Positions 33,731 through 43,392 of a stretch of 64,000 nucleotides of DNA are shown piece after piece. The stretch comes from Aliamphritea hakodatensis (GTDB lineage Bacteria > Pseudomonadota > Gammaproteobacteria > Pseudomonadales > Balneatricaceae). Each line of letters starts with the position of its first letter. Within the stretch, counting starts at the first letter, position 1. A program made the position numbers and the translations under genes. Where the stretch lies: positions 2,418,001 through 2,482,000 of the forward strand of contig NZ_AP025281.1 of NCBI RefSeq assembly GCF_024347195.1. Direction: 5' to 3'. The notes beneath the pieces were generated by a model, which ran no database searches, had not been told where the DNA came from, and saw nothing but the letters and a program-made list of their open reading frames with translations.

Positions 33731-34237
33731 TTACTTTGCCTGAGACAGCTGGCGCATAGCTGTAGCCCAGTCTTCAATGTGATATGAGGTTTTTACCTTG
33801 CCATCTTCAACGGTGTGCATATCAATAGACATGATCTTAAAGCTGTTGCCACTGTGCGCCACGCCGAAGAAGTCGCCTGCCGGTGTACCGGTGGCTTCAC
33901 CCCGGACAATCACCGTGTCGCCGGCGATTTTAATATCCTTAATTTCCCAGTTCAGGTCCGGGATTAACTGACCGATACCGGACAGCGTTTCGATGGTCTG
34001 ATCCAGATTTTTAGAGCCGCTGTTGTCGTAGAAAGACTGCCAGTCGCTGTGAAACGACTGGCGGGCTTTATCTGCTTGCCGGGTATCAGTCGGATTGCTC
34101 AGGAAGTCATAAAAAGGCTTCACGATTGCACCGCCTTCTTCAACACTCAGCGCCAGCGCATTGGTGGACAGAATCATTGCGGCTGCAGTAGTGGTTAACA
34201 GTGTTGCGGATTTGTTGAATTGTTTTGTCAGAAACAT
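33731..34237 (-). CDS. Exported SnoaL/NTF2-like protein
   Basis: 168 residues from the ATG at 34237, which has GAGGAATTC upstream and starts a clean signal peptide (cleaved near NALALSVEE). The mature part is a SnoaL-like ester cyclase/NTF2 fold: VKPFYDFLSNPTDTRQADKARQSFHSDWQSFYDN, IPDLNWEIKDIKIAGDTVIVRGEATGTP and MHTVEDGKVKTSYHIEDW. Function unknown. It is divergent from a LysR gene, which probably regulates it. Confidence 0.82.
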   Translation of the reverse strand: MFLTKQFNKSATLLTTTAAAMILSTNALALSVEEGGAIVKPFYDFLSNPTDTRQADKARQSFHSDWQSFYDNSGSKNLDQTIETLSGIGQLIPDLNWEIKDIKIAGDTVIVRGEATGTPAGDFFGVAHSGNSFKIMSIDMHTVEDGKVKTSYHIEDWATAMRQLSQAK

Positions 34238-34355
34238 AATGAATTCCTCAGGTGTGGTTATGTGCATCGGGAATCATTGTGCTGAATCTCAATTGATCCG
34301 ATAAGACGAATAACGGGTAACTGTACGTACTGTTTTTGATACGTATGGTTGACGG

Positions 34356-34361
34356 TATAAT
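34356..34361 (+). promoter_or_regulatory. Consensus -10 box seven bases before a LysR start codon
   Basis: TATAAT is followed by only CCCCGG before the ATG at 34368. Transcription should begin at or within a base or two of the start codon, and no Shine-Dalgarno sequence is present, suggesting a leaderless mRNA. The -35 is unclear (TTTTGA 16 bases upstream). Confidence 0.5.
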
Positions 34362-34367
34362 CCCCGG

Positions 34368-35261
34368 ATGAGCATTGAAAACATCCGACAGTTAAGGGCA
34401 CTGGCCATATTCGCACTGGTCGTTGAGAGTGGCAGTTTTGCTGCCGCGGCAAAGAAACTGGCTACCAGTCGCTCCCGTACCAGCGAAACAGTTGCCAGCC
34501 TGGAAAAAGAACTGGGCATCCGTTTGCTGAACCGTTCAACCCGCAAGCTGACCCTGACCTCTGAAGGACGCAGTGTTTATCATCATGCGTCACAGTTGCA
34601 GCAGGTGCTCGACAGCGTTGAAGCCGATACCAACCAGCATACGATGGCAGGGAGAATCAGCATCACCTGTACCCATGATATCGGTGTTAAAAAGCTGGCT
34701 GATCATCTGGCGGCATTTGAGCAACTTTATCCGGATATCAGTGTTGAACTGCAGCTCAGCGACGAGCCTGTTGATCTGATCGCCGGAGAAATCGATCTGG
34801 CAATCCGGGTCGGCATTCCAAAAGATTCATCTCTGGTGGGGCGCAGCCTGTTTCAGGAACCTATGGGGATCTATGCCAGCCCGTCGTTTCTTGAGCGTCA
34901 CGGGATGCCGGAATCACCGGAAAGCCTTTCCGCCCATCGCTGGGTGCTGCTGACACAGTATTCTGGCCGTAAAACGGTTGAGCTGGAGTGTGGTGATCAG
35001 CGGTTAAAGGTTACACCTGAGTTTGTGCATCTGTGTAATGCGCCGCTAATGATGCAGAAGATGATCAGTTGCGGGATGGGGCTGGGCATTCTGCTGCCTT
35101 CGACGGTTACCGCTGAAATACAAAAGGGGGAACTGGTGCCGGTTTTACCGGGGTGGCATGGAGGGGTCTTGACGTTCTCGCTGATGTATCCTTCCCGAAA
35201 ACACCTGCCGCTACGCACACGGTCTCTGGTTGACTATCTGATTGAGCATTTCGAACGGTAA
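34368..35261 (+). CDS. LysR-family transcriptional regulator
   Basis: 297 residues. The helix-turn-helix (AAAAKKLATSRSRTSETVASLEKELGIRLLNRSTRKLTLT) and LysR substrate-binding domain (GEIDLAIRVGIPKDSSLVGRSL) are clear. It is divergent from the SnoaL-like gene. It is convergent with cydB, whose terminator overlaps its stop codon region. Confidence 0.9.
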   Translation: MSIENIRQLRALAIFALVVESGSFAAAAKKLATSRSRTSETVASLEKELGIRLLNRSTRKLTLTSEGRSVYHHASQLQQVLDSVEADTNQHTMAGRISITCTHDIGVKKLADHLAAFEQLYPDISVELQLSDEPVDLIAGEIDLAIRVGIPKDSSLVGRSLFQEPMGIYASPSFLERHGMPESPESLSAHRWVLLTQYSGRKTVELECGDQRLKVTPEFVHLCNAPLMMQKMISCGMGLGILLPSTVTAEIQKGELVPVLPGWHGGVLTFSLMYPSRKHLPLRTRSLVDYLIEHFER

Positions 35262-35304
35262 AAAAAAAACGGCGTCAGGTAAGGTTGGGAATACCGGACG
35301 CCGT
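35260..35304 (-). terminator. cydAB operon terminator
   Basis: On the minus strand, an ACGGCGTC / GACGCCGT stem extended internally by GGTA / TACC is followed by a run of ten Ts. It lies 26 bases past the cydB stop. Confidence 0.85.
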
Positions 35305-35330
35305 GGACAAAAACTGCCAAGGGTGAGAAA

Positions 35331-36328
35331 TCAGTAGTTCAGTTTGCGGGTTTTCCCTCTGAATACCCGGTATGTGAAGGCGGTATAGGCAAGGATCACC
35401 GGTAATACGATGGCTGCTCCGACGAAGATGAACCAAAGGGATTCCCGCGAACTTGCTGCATCCCAGATGGTGATTTTCTGCCAGACGATATACGGGAAGA
35501 AGTTGTAGGCCAGCCCGCAGAAACACAGCACGAAGATAATGCTGGCACTGGTAAAGGGTACCCAGCATCCCAGATCATTTTCCAGTGGTACCCGTTTCAG
35601 ATACAAGTGGTTGAGTAAAAACAGGAAGCCCAGTAGCAACCCTGTTGGCACCAGCACAAAGACCTGCGGGAAGCCCAGCCATTTATCCATAATGATATCG
35701 CTGAGTAACAGGTTACTGATGGAGACGGCGACAATGCCAAGCGCCATCAGCAAGTTACTGTATCTTGCCCAGCGGGCGGCACGGATTTGCAGCTCTCCTT
35801 CGGTTTTCATTACCAGCCAGGCAGAGCCGATGAAACAGTAACCGGCGGTCACACAGACCGCTGACAGCAGGGCAAATGCCAGAGCGGCGTTTGTTTCTTC
35901 AAAACCGGTCACATAACGGCCCAGCATGTAGCCCTGGGTCAGAGTGGCCAGTAATGAGCCCAGCTTGAATGCCAGATCCCATTTCTGTTTGAACCGGCTG
36001 GGGGCCTTGGTGCGGAAGTCAAACGCCACGCCGCGCAGTATCAGACCGGCCAGCATAATAGCTGTCGGCAGATACAGACCCTGCAGGATATAAGAGTGCG
36101 CGCTGGGGAAGGCAATCAGCAACAGACCGATTGCCATTACCAGCCAGGTTTCGTTGGCGTCCCAGAAAGGGCCGATGGAGTAGATCATACTGTCGCGCTG
36201 GGCCTGATTATCCCGTGGCAGCAGTACACCCACCCCCAGATCGTAGCCGTCGAGTATGGCGTAAATCAGGAATGCCAGCCCCATGAGAGACACGAAGGCC
36301 AGCGGGAGCCAGTCATATTCAGGAAAGA

Positions 36329-36332
<4 letters not shown>
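35331..36332 (-). CDS. cydB: Cytochrome bd-type quinol oxidase subunit II
   Basis: 333 residues, somewhat short for CydB and typical of CioB. Eight or nine membrane helices; early motifs LIYAILDGYDLGVGVLLP and GPFWDANETWLVMAIG are diagnostic. It forms the terminal oxidase with subunit I, reducing O2 with quinol in the inner membrane. The start overlaps the cydA stop by four bases (ATGA). Confidence 0.95.
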
Positions 36333-37750
<1,418 letters not shown>

Positions 37751-37801
37751 AGAACACCTCGATGTCCGGGACCGGGGCAATACCCCGAATCTTCTCAGAC
37801 G

Positions 37802-38344
37802 TTATTTATTTAGGAGTCGGTCTTTGGCCTCAAGGATCTTGCTTAACCCGGAGCCCAGGGTCAGCAGGGTGGCCAGCTTGCCGGAAGACATGTTTTCCAG
37901 TTCGCCCGACCAGCTGGAAATCATTTCCATGAGGTCATGCATTTCACGAATCCGTTGCTGGGCATATTCGTCTTCAGAGGAAGACGGCTCCTGCAGCAGG
38001 GCATCGCGTAATGAAGTCAGGGTAGGATCGAGCTCGCGCTTACGACGCTCAACCAGAAGGGTTTTGGCAATGTCCCAGACATCTTCCGGGGCGGTGAAAT
38101 ATTCCTTACGATCGCCGGGAATGTGCTGCAGCTTAATGAGGTTCCAGGATTTAAGTTCTTTCAGCCCCATGCTGACATTGGAGCGGCTGATCTGCAGGGC
38201 TTCACTGATCTGGTCGGCGTTGAGCGGCGCTTCGGTTAATACGATAACGGCATACATCTGACCCAGTGTGCGGTTAAGGCCCCAGCGGGAACCCATTTCA
38301 CCGAAGTGAAGAACCAGTGACTGGCTGAGTGGCGATAATTTCAT
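37802..38344 (-). CDS. GbsR/MarR-type transcriptional regulator
   Basis: 180 residues of the GbsR branch of winged-helix regulators: LHFGEMGSRWGLNRTLGQMYAVIVLTEAPLNADQISEALQISRSNVSMGLKEL. The family is best known for choline-sensing control of betaine synthesis, but here it heads the cydAB operon. A palindrome immediately upstream of the start codon suggests autoregulation. What it senses is unknown. Confidence 0.87.
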   Translation of the reverse strand: MKLSPLSQSLVLHFGEMGSRWGLNRTLGQMYAVIVLTEAPLNADQISEALQISRSNVSMGLKELKSWNLIKLQHIPGDRKEYFTAPEDVWDIAKTLLVERRKRELDPTLTSLRDALLQEPSSSEDEYAQQRIREMHDLMEMISSWSGELENMSSGKLATLLTLGSGLSKILEAKDRLLNK

Positions 38345-38362
38345 TGGCTTTTGTCTTTTCTG

Positions 38363-38386
38363 AATTTTCAGTAATTTCTGAAAATT
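38363..38386. promoter_or_regulatory. Palindromic operator before the GbsR-cydAB operon
   Basis: AATTTTCAG-N6-CTGAAAATT is a perfect 9-bp inverted repeat 19 bases upstream of the regulator's start codon. TTTCTGAA occurs twice in direct orientation across it (38357 and 38376). It is the likely autoregulatory site controlling cydAB. Confidence 0.65.
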
Positions 38387-38479
38387 ATAAATTTTAGTTG
38401 ATCTGTGTCAATCAAAAACTGATAAGCTAAATTAATGACTGGCATAGAAAGACGCTATTAAGCTCAAAAGGAGGCGGTG

Positions 38480-38896
38480 ATGGGCAACAGTAATGAGCGA
38501 TCAGTTAATCTTTATGGCATAAGAGTCTTTGTTGATGACTGGCCACTGGCCTGTGACTTTTACGAGCATAAACTGGGCTTAAAAGCAGAATACAAGAGTG
38601 TTGAATTCAGCTGGGCTGAGTATGCGACCGGGGCTGCCAAACTCTGCGTCGAAGGTTACAGCGATGAAGAGACCACCACGGGAGATCATCCGGATGAATC
38701 TGCTGCCCTGTTGGTAGGGCGTTTTTTAGGGGTGATCCTCCAGGTTGAGGATATCGAGGCCAGTTATGCGGACTTATGTGCGAAAGGGGTGATATTTACC
38801 TCGCCCCCGGAAAAACAGCCCTGGGGCGGAAGTCTTGCACACTTTAAAGACCCAAGTGGTAATATTCTCACTCTGATGAGTGAACAGGCTCAGTAA
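38480..38896 (+). CDS. VOC/glyoxalase-fold protein
   Basis: 138 residues from ATG 38480 (AGGAGG five bases upstream; a GTG one codon earlier is possible). A single vicinal-oxygen-chelate domain: GIRVFVDDWPLACDFYEHKLGLKAEY and the closing WGGSLAHFKDPSGNILTLM, where Asp and Glu/His positions could bind metal. Function cannot be assigned. RsuA follows 22 bases later. Confidence 0.82.
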   Translation: MGNSNERSVNLYGIRVFVDDWPLACDFYEHKLGLKAEYKSVEFSWAEYATGAAKLCVEGYSDEETTTGDHPDESAALLVGRFLGVILQVEDIEASYADLCAKGVIFTSPPEKQPWGGSLAHFKDPSGNILTLMSEQAQ

Positions 38897-38918
38897 TATT
38901 TTTCCGGAATGTCAGTTA

Positions 38919-39635
38919 ATGCGTCTTGACCGTTTTATACAACGTAACACCCTGCACGGTAAGCAGGCTTGCCGTGAATTAATCGCCGCCGGACGGGTGC
39001 AGGTTGGCGGAGAAGTATGCCGGGATCTGCACCGGGAGATTGATCCGTTTACTACCGTCAGGCTCGGTGATGAACTGCTACAACAGCGTCAGGCCCGCTA
39101 TCTGATGCTGCATAAGCCTGCCGGCGTTGTCAGTTCTACGGAGCATGATGAGCATCCAACGGTTCTGGACCTGTTACCGGAGGGGCTCCGGGGCGATCTG
39201 CATCTGGCAGGGCGGCTGGATCTGAAAACCACTGGTCTGATGTTGCTGACCAATGACGGTGGCTGGTCCCGTAAGGTGACCCAGCCGGAAGAAAAGATCC
39301 CCAAAGTCTATCGGGTACAAACCAAAGACCCGGTGGCGCCGGAGACAGCTGAGGTCTTTACCCGGGGCATTTATTTTGCCACGGAAGATATAACGACCTT
39401 ACCGGCGCAACTGGAAACCATCGACAGCCATACCTCACGTCTGACCCTTTACGAAGGGCGTTACCATCAGGTTAAGCGAATGTTCGGGCATCTGCGCAAC
39501 GAAGTGGTGGGGTTGCACCGGGAACAGGTCGGCCAGTTGAGCCTGGGGGATCTGAAACCCGGGCAGTACCGGGAGCTGAGTGCTGCAGAAAGGCTGCATA
39601 TATTTGCCCGCGGGGAGATTCACAGTGATTCGTAA
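38919..39635 (+). CDS. rsuA: 16S rRNA pseudouridine synthase RsuA-type
   Basis: 238 residues from the ATG at 38919, giving the standard MRLDRFI start. An N-terminal S4 domain is followed by the catalytic domain with GRLDLKTTG (98-106, catalytic Asp101) and the EGRYHQVKRMFG motif. RsuA makes pseudouridine 516 in 16S rRNA; RluB/E/F paralogues are excluded by the S4 plus sequence pattern, though not with certainty. The 3' end overlaps the GNAT gene. Confidence 0.88.
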   Translation: MRLDRFIQRNTLHGKQACRELIAAGRVQVGGEVCRDLHREIDPFTTVRLGDELLQQRQARYLMLHKPAGVVSSTEHDEHPTVLDLLPEGLRGDLHLAGRLDLKTTGLMLLTNDGGWSRKVTQPEEKIPKVYRVQTKDPVAPETAEVFTRGIYFATEDITTLPAQLETIDSHTSRLTLYEGRYHQVKRMFGHLRNEVVGLHREQVGQLSLGDLKPGQYRELSAAERLHIFARGEIHSDS

Positions 39636-40041
39636 TGCAACCCCTGATGATGCCGGAGCAATCCATTTGCTGACATCTGATCTTGGTTATTCCACATCAC
39701 CTGAGACGGTCAGCCATCAGTTGGAATACCTGCTCAGCAGTGAAGCGCAGAAGGTGCAGGTATTTGAACACCTTGAACAGCCGGCGGGCTGGATCCAGTT
39801 CGGTAAAACCTTTCGGGTCGGCAGCGAGCCCTTTGTTGAGATTACCGGGCTGGTGGTCAGCAAACGCTTCAGGCGTTTAGGCATCGCCACAGCGTTGGTG
39901 AATCAGGCAATGACTTACGCCGCGTCTGAGAATATGAAACTGAGGGTGCGCTGTAACAGCCAGCGGGCCGACGCCCACCGGTTTTACCGGTCGCTGGGGT
40001 TTATCGTGAATAAAGAGCAGACGGTGTTTGAACTCAGTTAG
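39625..40041 (+). CDS. GNAT-family N-acetyltransferase
   Basis: 138 residues from a GTG at 39625 with GGGGAG seven bases upstream, overlapping rsuA by 11 bases. A GNAT core is seen: IRNATPDDAGAIHLL, ITGLVVSKRFRRLGIATALVNQA (acetyl-CoA loop R-x-x-G-I-A) and RADAHRFYRSLGF. Substrate unknown. It overlaps the convergent VOC gene by eight bases. Confidence 0.85.
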   Translation: MIRNATPDDAGAIHLLTSDLGYSTSPETVSHQLEYLLSSEAQKVQVFEHLEQPAGWIQFGKTFRVGSEPFVEITGLVVSKRFRRLGIATALVNQAMTYAASENMKLRVRCNSQRADAHRFYRSLGFIVNKEQTVFELS

Positions 40042-40507
40042 GCAAGTCAGCAACTATTTCGTGAATGTTCCCGTCAGGATCGCGAAAGAAGGTTGTATAT
40101 TCACCCCAGGGTTGTGCCGTTGGCGGGGCAATAAACTCAACGTTTTGTAATTTCATTTGCTGATACAGTTCATCAACTTCTTTCTGGCTCTTCAGTTTAA
40201 ATCCAACACCCACGCCGGTTCCCTGACGGGTCAGTTGCAGATCCGGGCTGTCGAGAAAGCCGTCCAGTGTCTGATAACTCGCAAGGCTCAGCCGTAATCC
40301 ATTGACAGAGAATTCTGCGAAGCCTTCGTTTTCAGAGAGAACCGGAAGCTGCAGGGTATCCGCATAGAAGTTGAACATCGTCTCATATTGCTGAGTATGC
40401 AGGGTTGCCATATAAATCTGGCTGTTTTTAAGGGTGGGTGTGCCGCCCGAAGATATCGATGCCATTGTCAGCATAATGCCTCCCAATATTGCAGATTTGT
40501 ATTGCAT
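40034..40507 (-). CDS. Exported VOC/glyoxalase-fold protein
   Basis: 157 residues from the ATG at 40507 (GAGGAG upstream). The N-terminus looks like a signal peptide (MQYKSAILGGIMLTMASISSGG). The VOC domain follows: IYMATLHTQQYETMFNFYADTLQLPV and WGEYTTFFRDPDGNIHEIV. A secreted VOC protein is uncommon. It is 11 bases downstream of a TetR gene, probably in the same transcript. Confidence 0.8.
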   Translation of the reverse strand: MQYKSAILGGIMLTMASISSGGTPTLKNSQIYMATLHTQQYETMFNFYADTLQLPVLSENEGFAEFSVNGLRLSLASYQTLDGFLDSPDLQLTRQGTGVGVGFKLKSQKEVDELYQQMKLQNVEFIAPPTAQPWGEYTTFFRDPDGNIHEIVADLPN

Positions 40508-40518
40508 TGTATGTCTCC

Positions 40519-41226
40519 TCAGATGGTCGGTTGGATGTGTGGCCACAGCCATTCCGCCCGGTTAGTAATAATCGCTTCGCTGAGCGTAGTTAACTCAGAC
40601 GCGTGAAGCTGCAGTTCAGGGCAGTATCCCTGCATAAAGGCTTGTAAGTGCGGAGTGAAAAAGTCACTGGCTTTGCTGAGCAGGTTCTCGCGACCGTGAT
40701 GCTGAACCAGCCAAACGTTCGAAATACCTGTTATCAGGCTCCAGATACCCGTTGATATGAGGTGAATACCTTGTTCATCGCCGTCGGGAAGCGCCTCACG
40801 TACATATTTCTGTACGGTGGCAGCAATGGTGGTTGCTGAACGCTGATAACTGTCTTTGAGTTGAGGTGATACATCATCCCACCAATCCGGATTGTCACAG
40901 GTTATCTCGCTGTGGAATGCTTCCGGATGGGCAACATTGAACAGGAAATCCAGAATGAGCAGGGCATTCAGTCGCTCTGCGGGATCAGTAAGGCGGCTAC
41001 AGTATTCTGAAAGTTTGCTGATACGAAAATCGAGCGCCTGACGGGCAAGCGAGGTGATGACGTCTTCGCGGCGCTCATAATGGCGGTACAGTGAACCGGT
41101 TGATGTGTCTGACTGACGGGCAAGGTCCGGCATTCGCAATTTATGTATCCCGGAGTCCCGACAAATTTCACGGGCTGAGTACAGTATTTTGGCTTCGCGA
41201 AGGGTTGCTTTTTGTTGTTTGTTCAT
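40519..41226 (-). CDS. TetR-family transcriptional regulator
   Basis: 235 residues, with the DNA-binding domain LRMPDLARQSDTSTGSLYRHYERREDVITSLA and a divergent C-terminal domain. It is co-oriented with the exported VOC gene, and an inverted repeat immediately upstream of its start suggests autoregulation. Ligand unknown. Confidence 0.87.
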   Translation of the reverse strand: MNKQQKATLREAKILYSAREICRDSGIHKLRMPDLARQSDTSTGSLYRHYERREDVITSLARQALDFRISKLSEYCSRLTDPAERLNALLILDFLFNVAHPEAFHSEITCDNPDWWDDVSPQLKDSYQRSATTIAATVQKYVREALPDGDEQGIHLISTGIWSLITGISNVWLVQHHGRENLLSKASDFFTPHLQAFMQGYCPELQLHASELTTLSEAIITNRAEWLWPHIQPTI

Positions 41227-41237
41227 AAATGAAAATA

Positions 41238-41256
41238 TTTGGAATAATTTTCCAAA
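41238..41256. promoter_or_regulatory. Inverted repeat upstream of the TetR gene
   Basis: TTTGGAA-TAATT-TTCCAAA, perfect 7-bp arms, 12 bases before the TetR start codon and within an AT-rich promoter region. Likely its own operator. Confidence 0.6.
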
Positions 41257-41473
41257 ATATTACTTATCTTTATCAGTCCGGTCAATGCAGATAGGAAGAA
41301 AGGGCTGATATCGTGCGAATCTGATTGTTTCGGGCACAACATAAACACCGATTTTTCAGTAGAATAACCGCAATAATCTAGGGTTAGTTGTACCGGTTGG
41401 ATCCGCCGGCAAGACTAACTTTTACCGGTTAGGCTACAGGCTTAAGGCGAATCTGTTATTTAAGGAAGAACTT

Positions 41474-41770
41474 ATGTATGAAATGCTGATGGCGATGAAT
41501 ATCACCGACGATGAAATGTACAGTGTGTACCGGCGGGCGATGACACCTGTATTACACGCCCATGGCGGCAGTTTCGGATACGATTGCAAGGTGTCAGAGG
41601 TACTGATCAGTGAAACACCGGAGCCTTTCAACCGGGTGTTTACCATCCGCTTTCCTGATACAGAGACTAAAGATGCGTTCTTCAGTCATCCTGATTATCT
41701 GCAGATCAAAGCTGAATATTTCAGCCGTTCAGTAGCAGATGTCACCATGATCGCTGATTATCAGAAGTAA
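41474..41770 (+). CDS. DUF1330-like dimeric alpha/beta-barrel protein
   Basis: 98 residues. The pattern YRRAMTPVLHAHGGSFGYDCKVSEVL and FNRVFTIRFPDTETKDAFFSHPDYLQIKAEYF fits small DUF1330/ferredoxin-like barrel proteins. Function unknown. AAGGAAG precedes the ATG. It is followed three bases later by another small gene. Confidence 0.75.
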   Translation: MYEMLMAMNITDDEMYSVYRRAMTPVLHAHGGSFGYDCKVSEVLISETPEPFNRVFTIRFPDTETKDAFFSHPDYLQIKAEYFSRSVADVTMIADYQK

Positions 41771-41773
41771 CCC

Positions 41774-42118
41774 GTGGAACTTATGACAGCACTCAAGGTG
41801 CTTGCAGAATACGGTGAACAGCAGGATCAGGCCTTCGAAGCACTTGCAGACAAAGCTCTGGCCGAAAGCCAGGATACCGCCGTGTATCAGGTCAGTCTCA
41901 GTGATGTGAGTGCTGTGCTGGGCCGTTACCTGTCCGGCTCCCTTGCTGAGGATGACCTGGAAGACTGGGCCATGCTGCTGGATACCCGGGAAGAGTTTGA
42001 CTGTTCAGTAGTGGAGGATTACATCTACGCGCTGAACAATCCCTCTCTGATGGGAGGAATCAGCCAGAGTACGGTGAGTACCATGGCTGATCTGGTTCGG
42101 GAGCAGCTAACCGGCTGA
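41774..42118 (+). CDS. Hypothetical acidic protein
   Basis: 114 residues from GTG; an ATG three codons on (41783) is equally likely and has GGA five bases upstream. The protein is acidic and helical (SLAEDDLEDWAMLLDTREEFDCSVVEDYIYAL) with no motif I recognise. Its closeness to the DUF1330-like gene suggests co-expression. Confidence 0.65.
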   Translation: MELMTALKVLAEYGEQQDQAFEALADKALAESQDTAVYQVSLSDVSAVLGRYLSGSLAEDDLEDWAMLLDTREEFDCSVVEDYIYALNNPSLMGGISQSTVSTMADLVREQLTG

Positions 42119-42162
42119 AAGGGTCCGTTTCCTGTTCGGCGGTAAGCCGCTCTGTGAGTCGC

Positions 42163-42837
42163 TCAGAAATATACTTTATCGGAAAAACGGCTGTACTGTA
42201 TGGTTTCAGCCACTTCTTCAGCCTTGGCCTGGGAGGTCAGCTTGCTTAGCAGTATCAGTGCAGCCTGATAGCTGACCAGGCTGCCATTTGAGGTAATGAC
42301 CCGGCCATCGACCACCACATTGCTGTCAAACTGCACGTCCACCTTTGGGTAGCTATCCTGAAGGTCGGCTTCGCCGCCCGCCCAGGTGGTGGCTTTTTTG
42401 CCATCAAGCAGTCCTGCTTCGCCTAACAGGAATGACCCTGAACAGTTACTGGCCATCCATTCAGCTGACCGGGCCGTGTGGCGGATATAACTGATCAGCT
42501 TTGGGTCATCCAGCAAGGGCTCCATGTCATAGCTGGAGGGCACAATCAGCACATCTACTTCGGGGTTAGCACCGATCCAGCTGTCGGTATTCAGGGTCAG
42601 ACCTTCTTCAGTGGTGATGCTGTCGGTATCTTTTACAGCGATTACCACCGGCGTGTAGTCGCTGAACCAGGTTTGGCGGCTGGCGACGCCGAAGACTTCC
42701 AGCGGGGCGGTAATATCAGATGTCAGGACACCGTCAAACACCAGTATGCCGATTTTCTTGTCTGCGGCGAAAACCGGCTGGCTAACGCTCAGGCAGCTGA
42801 TAATCAGTAAACATGCCATACGTAATGTGGATTTCAT
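42163..42837 (-). CDS. Exported DJ-1/PfpI-family protein
   Basis: 224 residues with a signal peptide ending VFAADKK. The DJ-1/PfpI domain has Glu47 (PLEVFG) and the nucleophile-elbow Cys132 in ASNCSGSFLLGEAGLLDGKKATTWAGGE, like AraC-partner or isonitrile-hydratase-type members. Activity unknown. It is 14 bases downstream of an AhpD-like gene and probably co-transcribed. Confidence 0.87.
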   Translation of the reverse strand: MKSTLRMACLLIISCLSVSQPVFAADKKIGILVFDGVLTSDITAPLEVFGVASRQTWFSDYTPVVIAVKDTDSITTEEGLTLNTDSWIGANPEVDVLIVPSSYDMEPLLDDPKLISYIRHTARSAEWMASNCSGSFLLGEAGLLDGKKATTWAGGEADLQDSYPKVDVQFDSNVVVDGRVITSNGSLVSYQAALILLSKLTSQAKAEEVAETIQYSRFSDKVYF

Positions 42838-42851
42838 GGGTATTCTCCTGT

Positions 42852-43286
42852 TCAGTGTTCCATGCCGGTTGCGATTGCGATGCGGTTCCAGCCATTGATG
42901 ACGCTGATTTGCATAATACAGCTGGCCAGCAGCGGTTCACCCAGCTGCTCCAGTGCATCCAGATAGGTGGTGGTTTTAAGGCCTTTGAGGTGTATCTGAG
43001 TGACTTCATCCGTCAGTGCCAGCACAGCCTGTTCCTGCGGGTTAAACAGGGATGAGGCAGACCAGGACTGAATGGCGGTGATCTTTGCTTCGCTGAAGCC
43101 CTGTTCCTGTGCCCATGGTGTATGCATCTCCAGACAGTAGCGACAGTTGTTTATCACCGATGCCCGCATTTTGATCAGAGCCCGCAGGCCGTTGGGAATG
43201 TTGCATTGTGCGACCGCGGCCTCAAGATCAAGCATTGCTTTGAAAGCGTCAGGGGCCTGTTGCTGTATGTTCAGACGGGTACTCAT
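42852..43286 (-). CDS. AhpD/carboxymuconolactone decarboxylase-like protein
   Basis: 144 residues from the ATG at 43286; a GTG four codons upstream (43298) is an alternative. It has the redox motif NNCRYCLEMHT (Cys48, Cys51, His55), typical of AhpD-like alkylhydroperoxidase-fold proteins. It is divergent from a LysR gene, which likely responds to an oxidant or electrophile and controls this gene and the DJ-1-like gene. Confidence 0.87.
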   Translation of the reverse strand: MSTRLNIQQQAPDAFKAMLDLEAAVAQCNIPNGLRALIKMRASVINNCRYCLEMHTPWAQEQGFSEAKITAIQSWSASSLFNPQEQAVLALTDEVTQIHLKGLKTTTYLDALEQLGEPLLASCIMQISVINGWNRIAIATGMEH

Positions 43287-43392
43287 TGTTGTACTCACTG
43301 TTAGTCAGTTATTGAATTGCAAACAGTGTATGAATTACTCTTGCGTGGAAAAATATCTTGTTTGGCATTTAATTAATGAATAATCTTCACTA

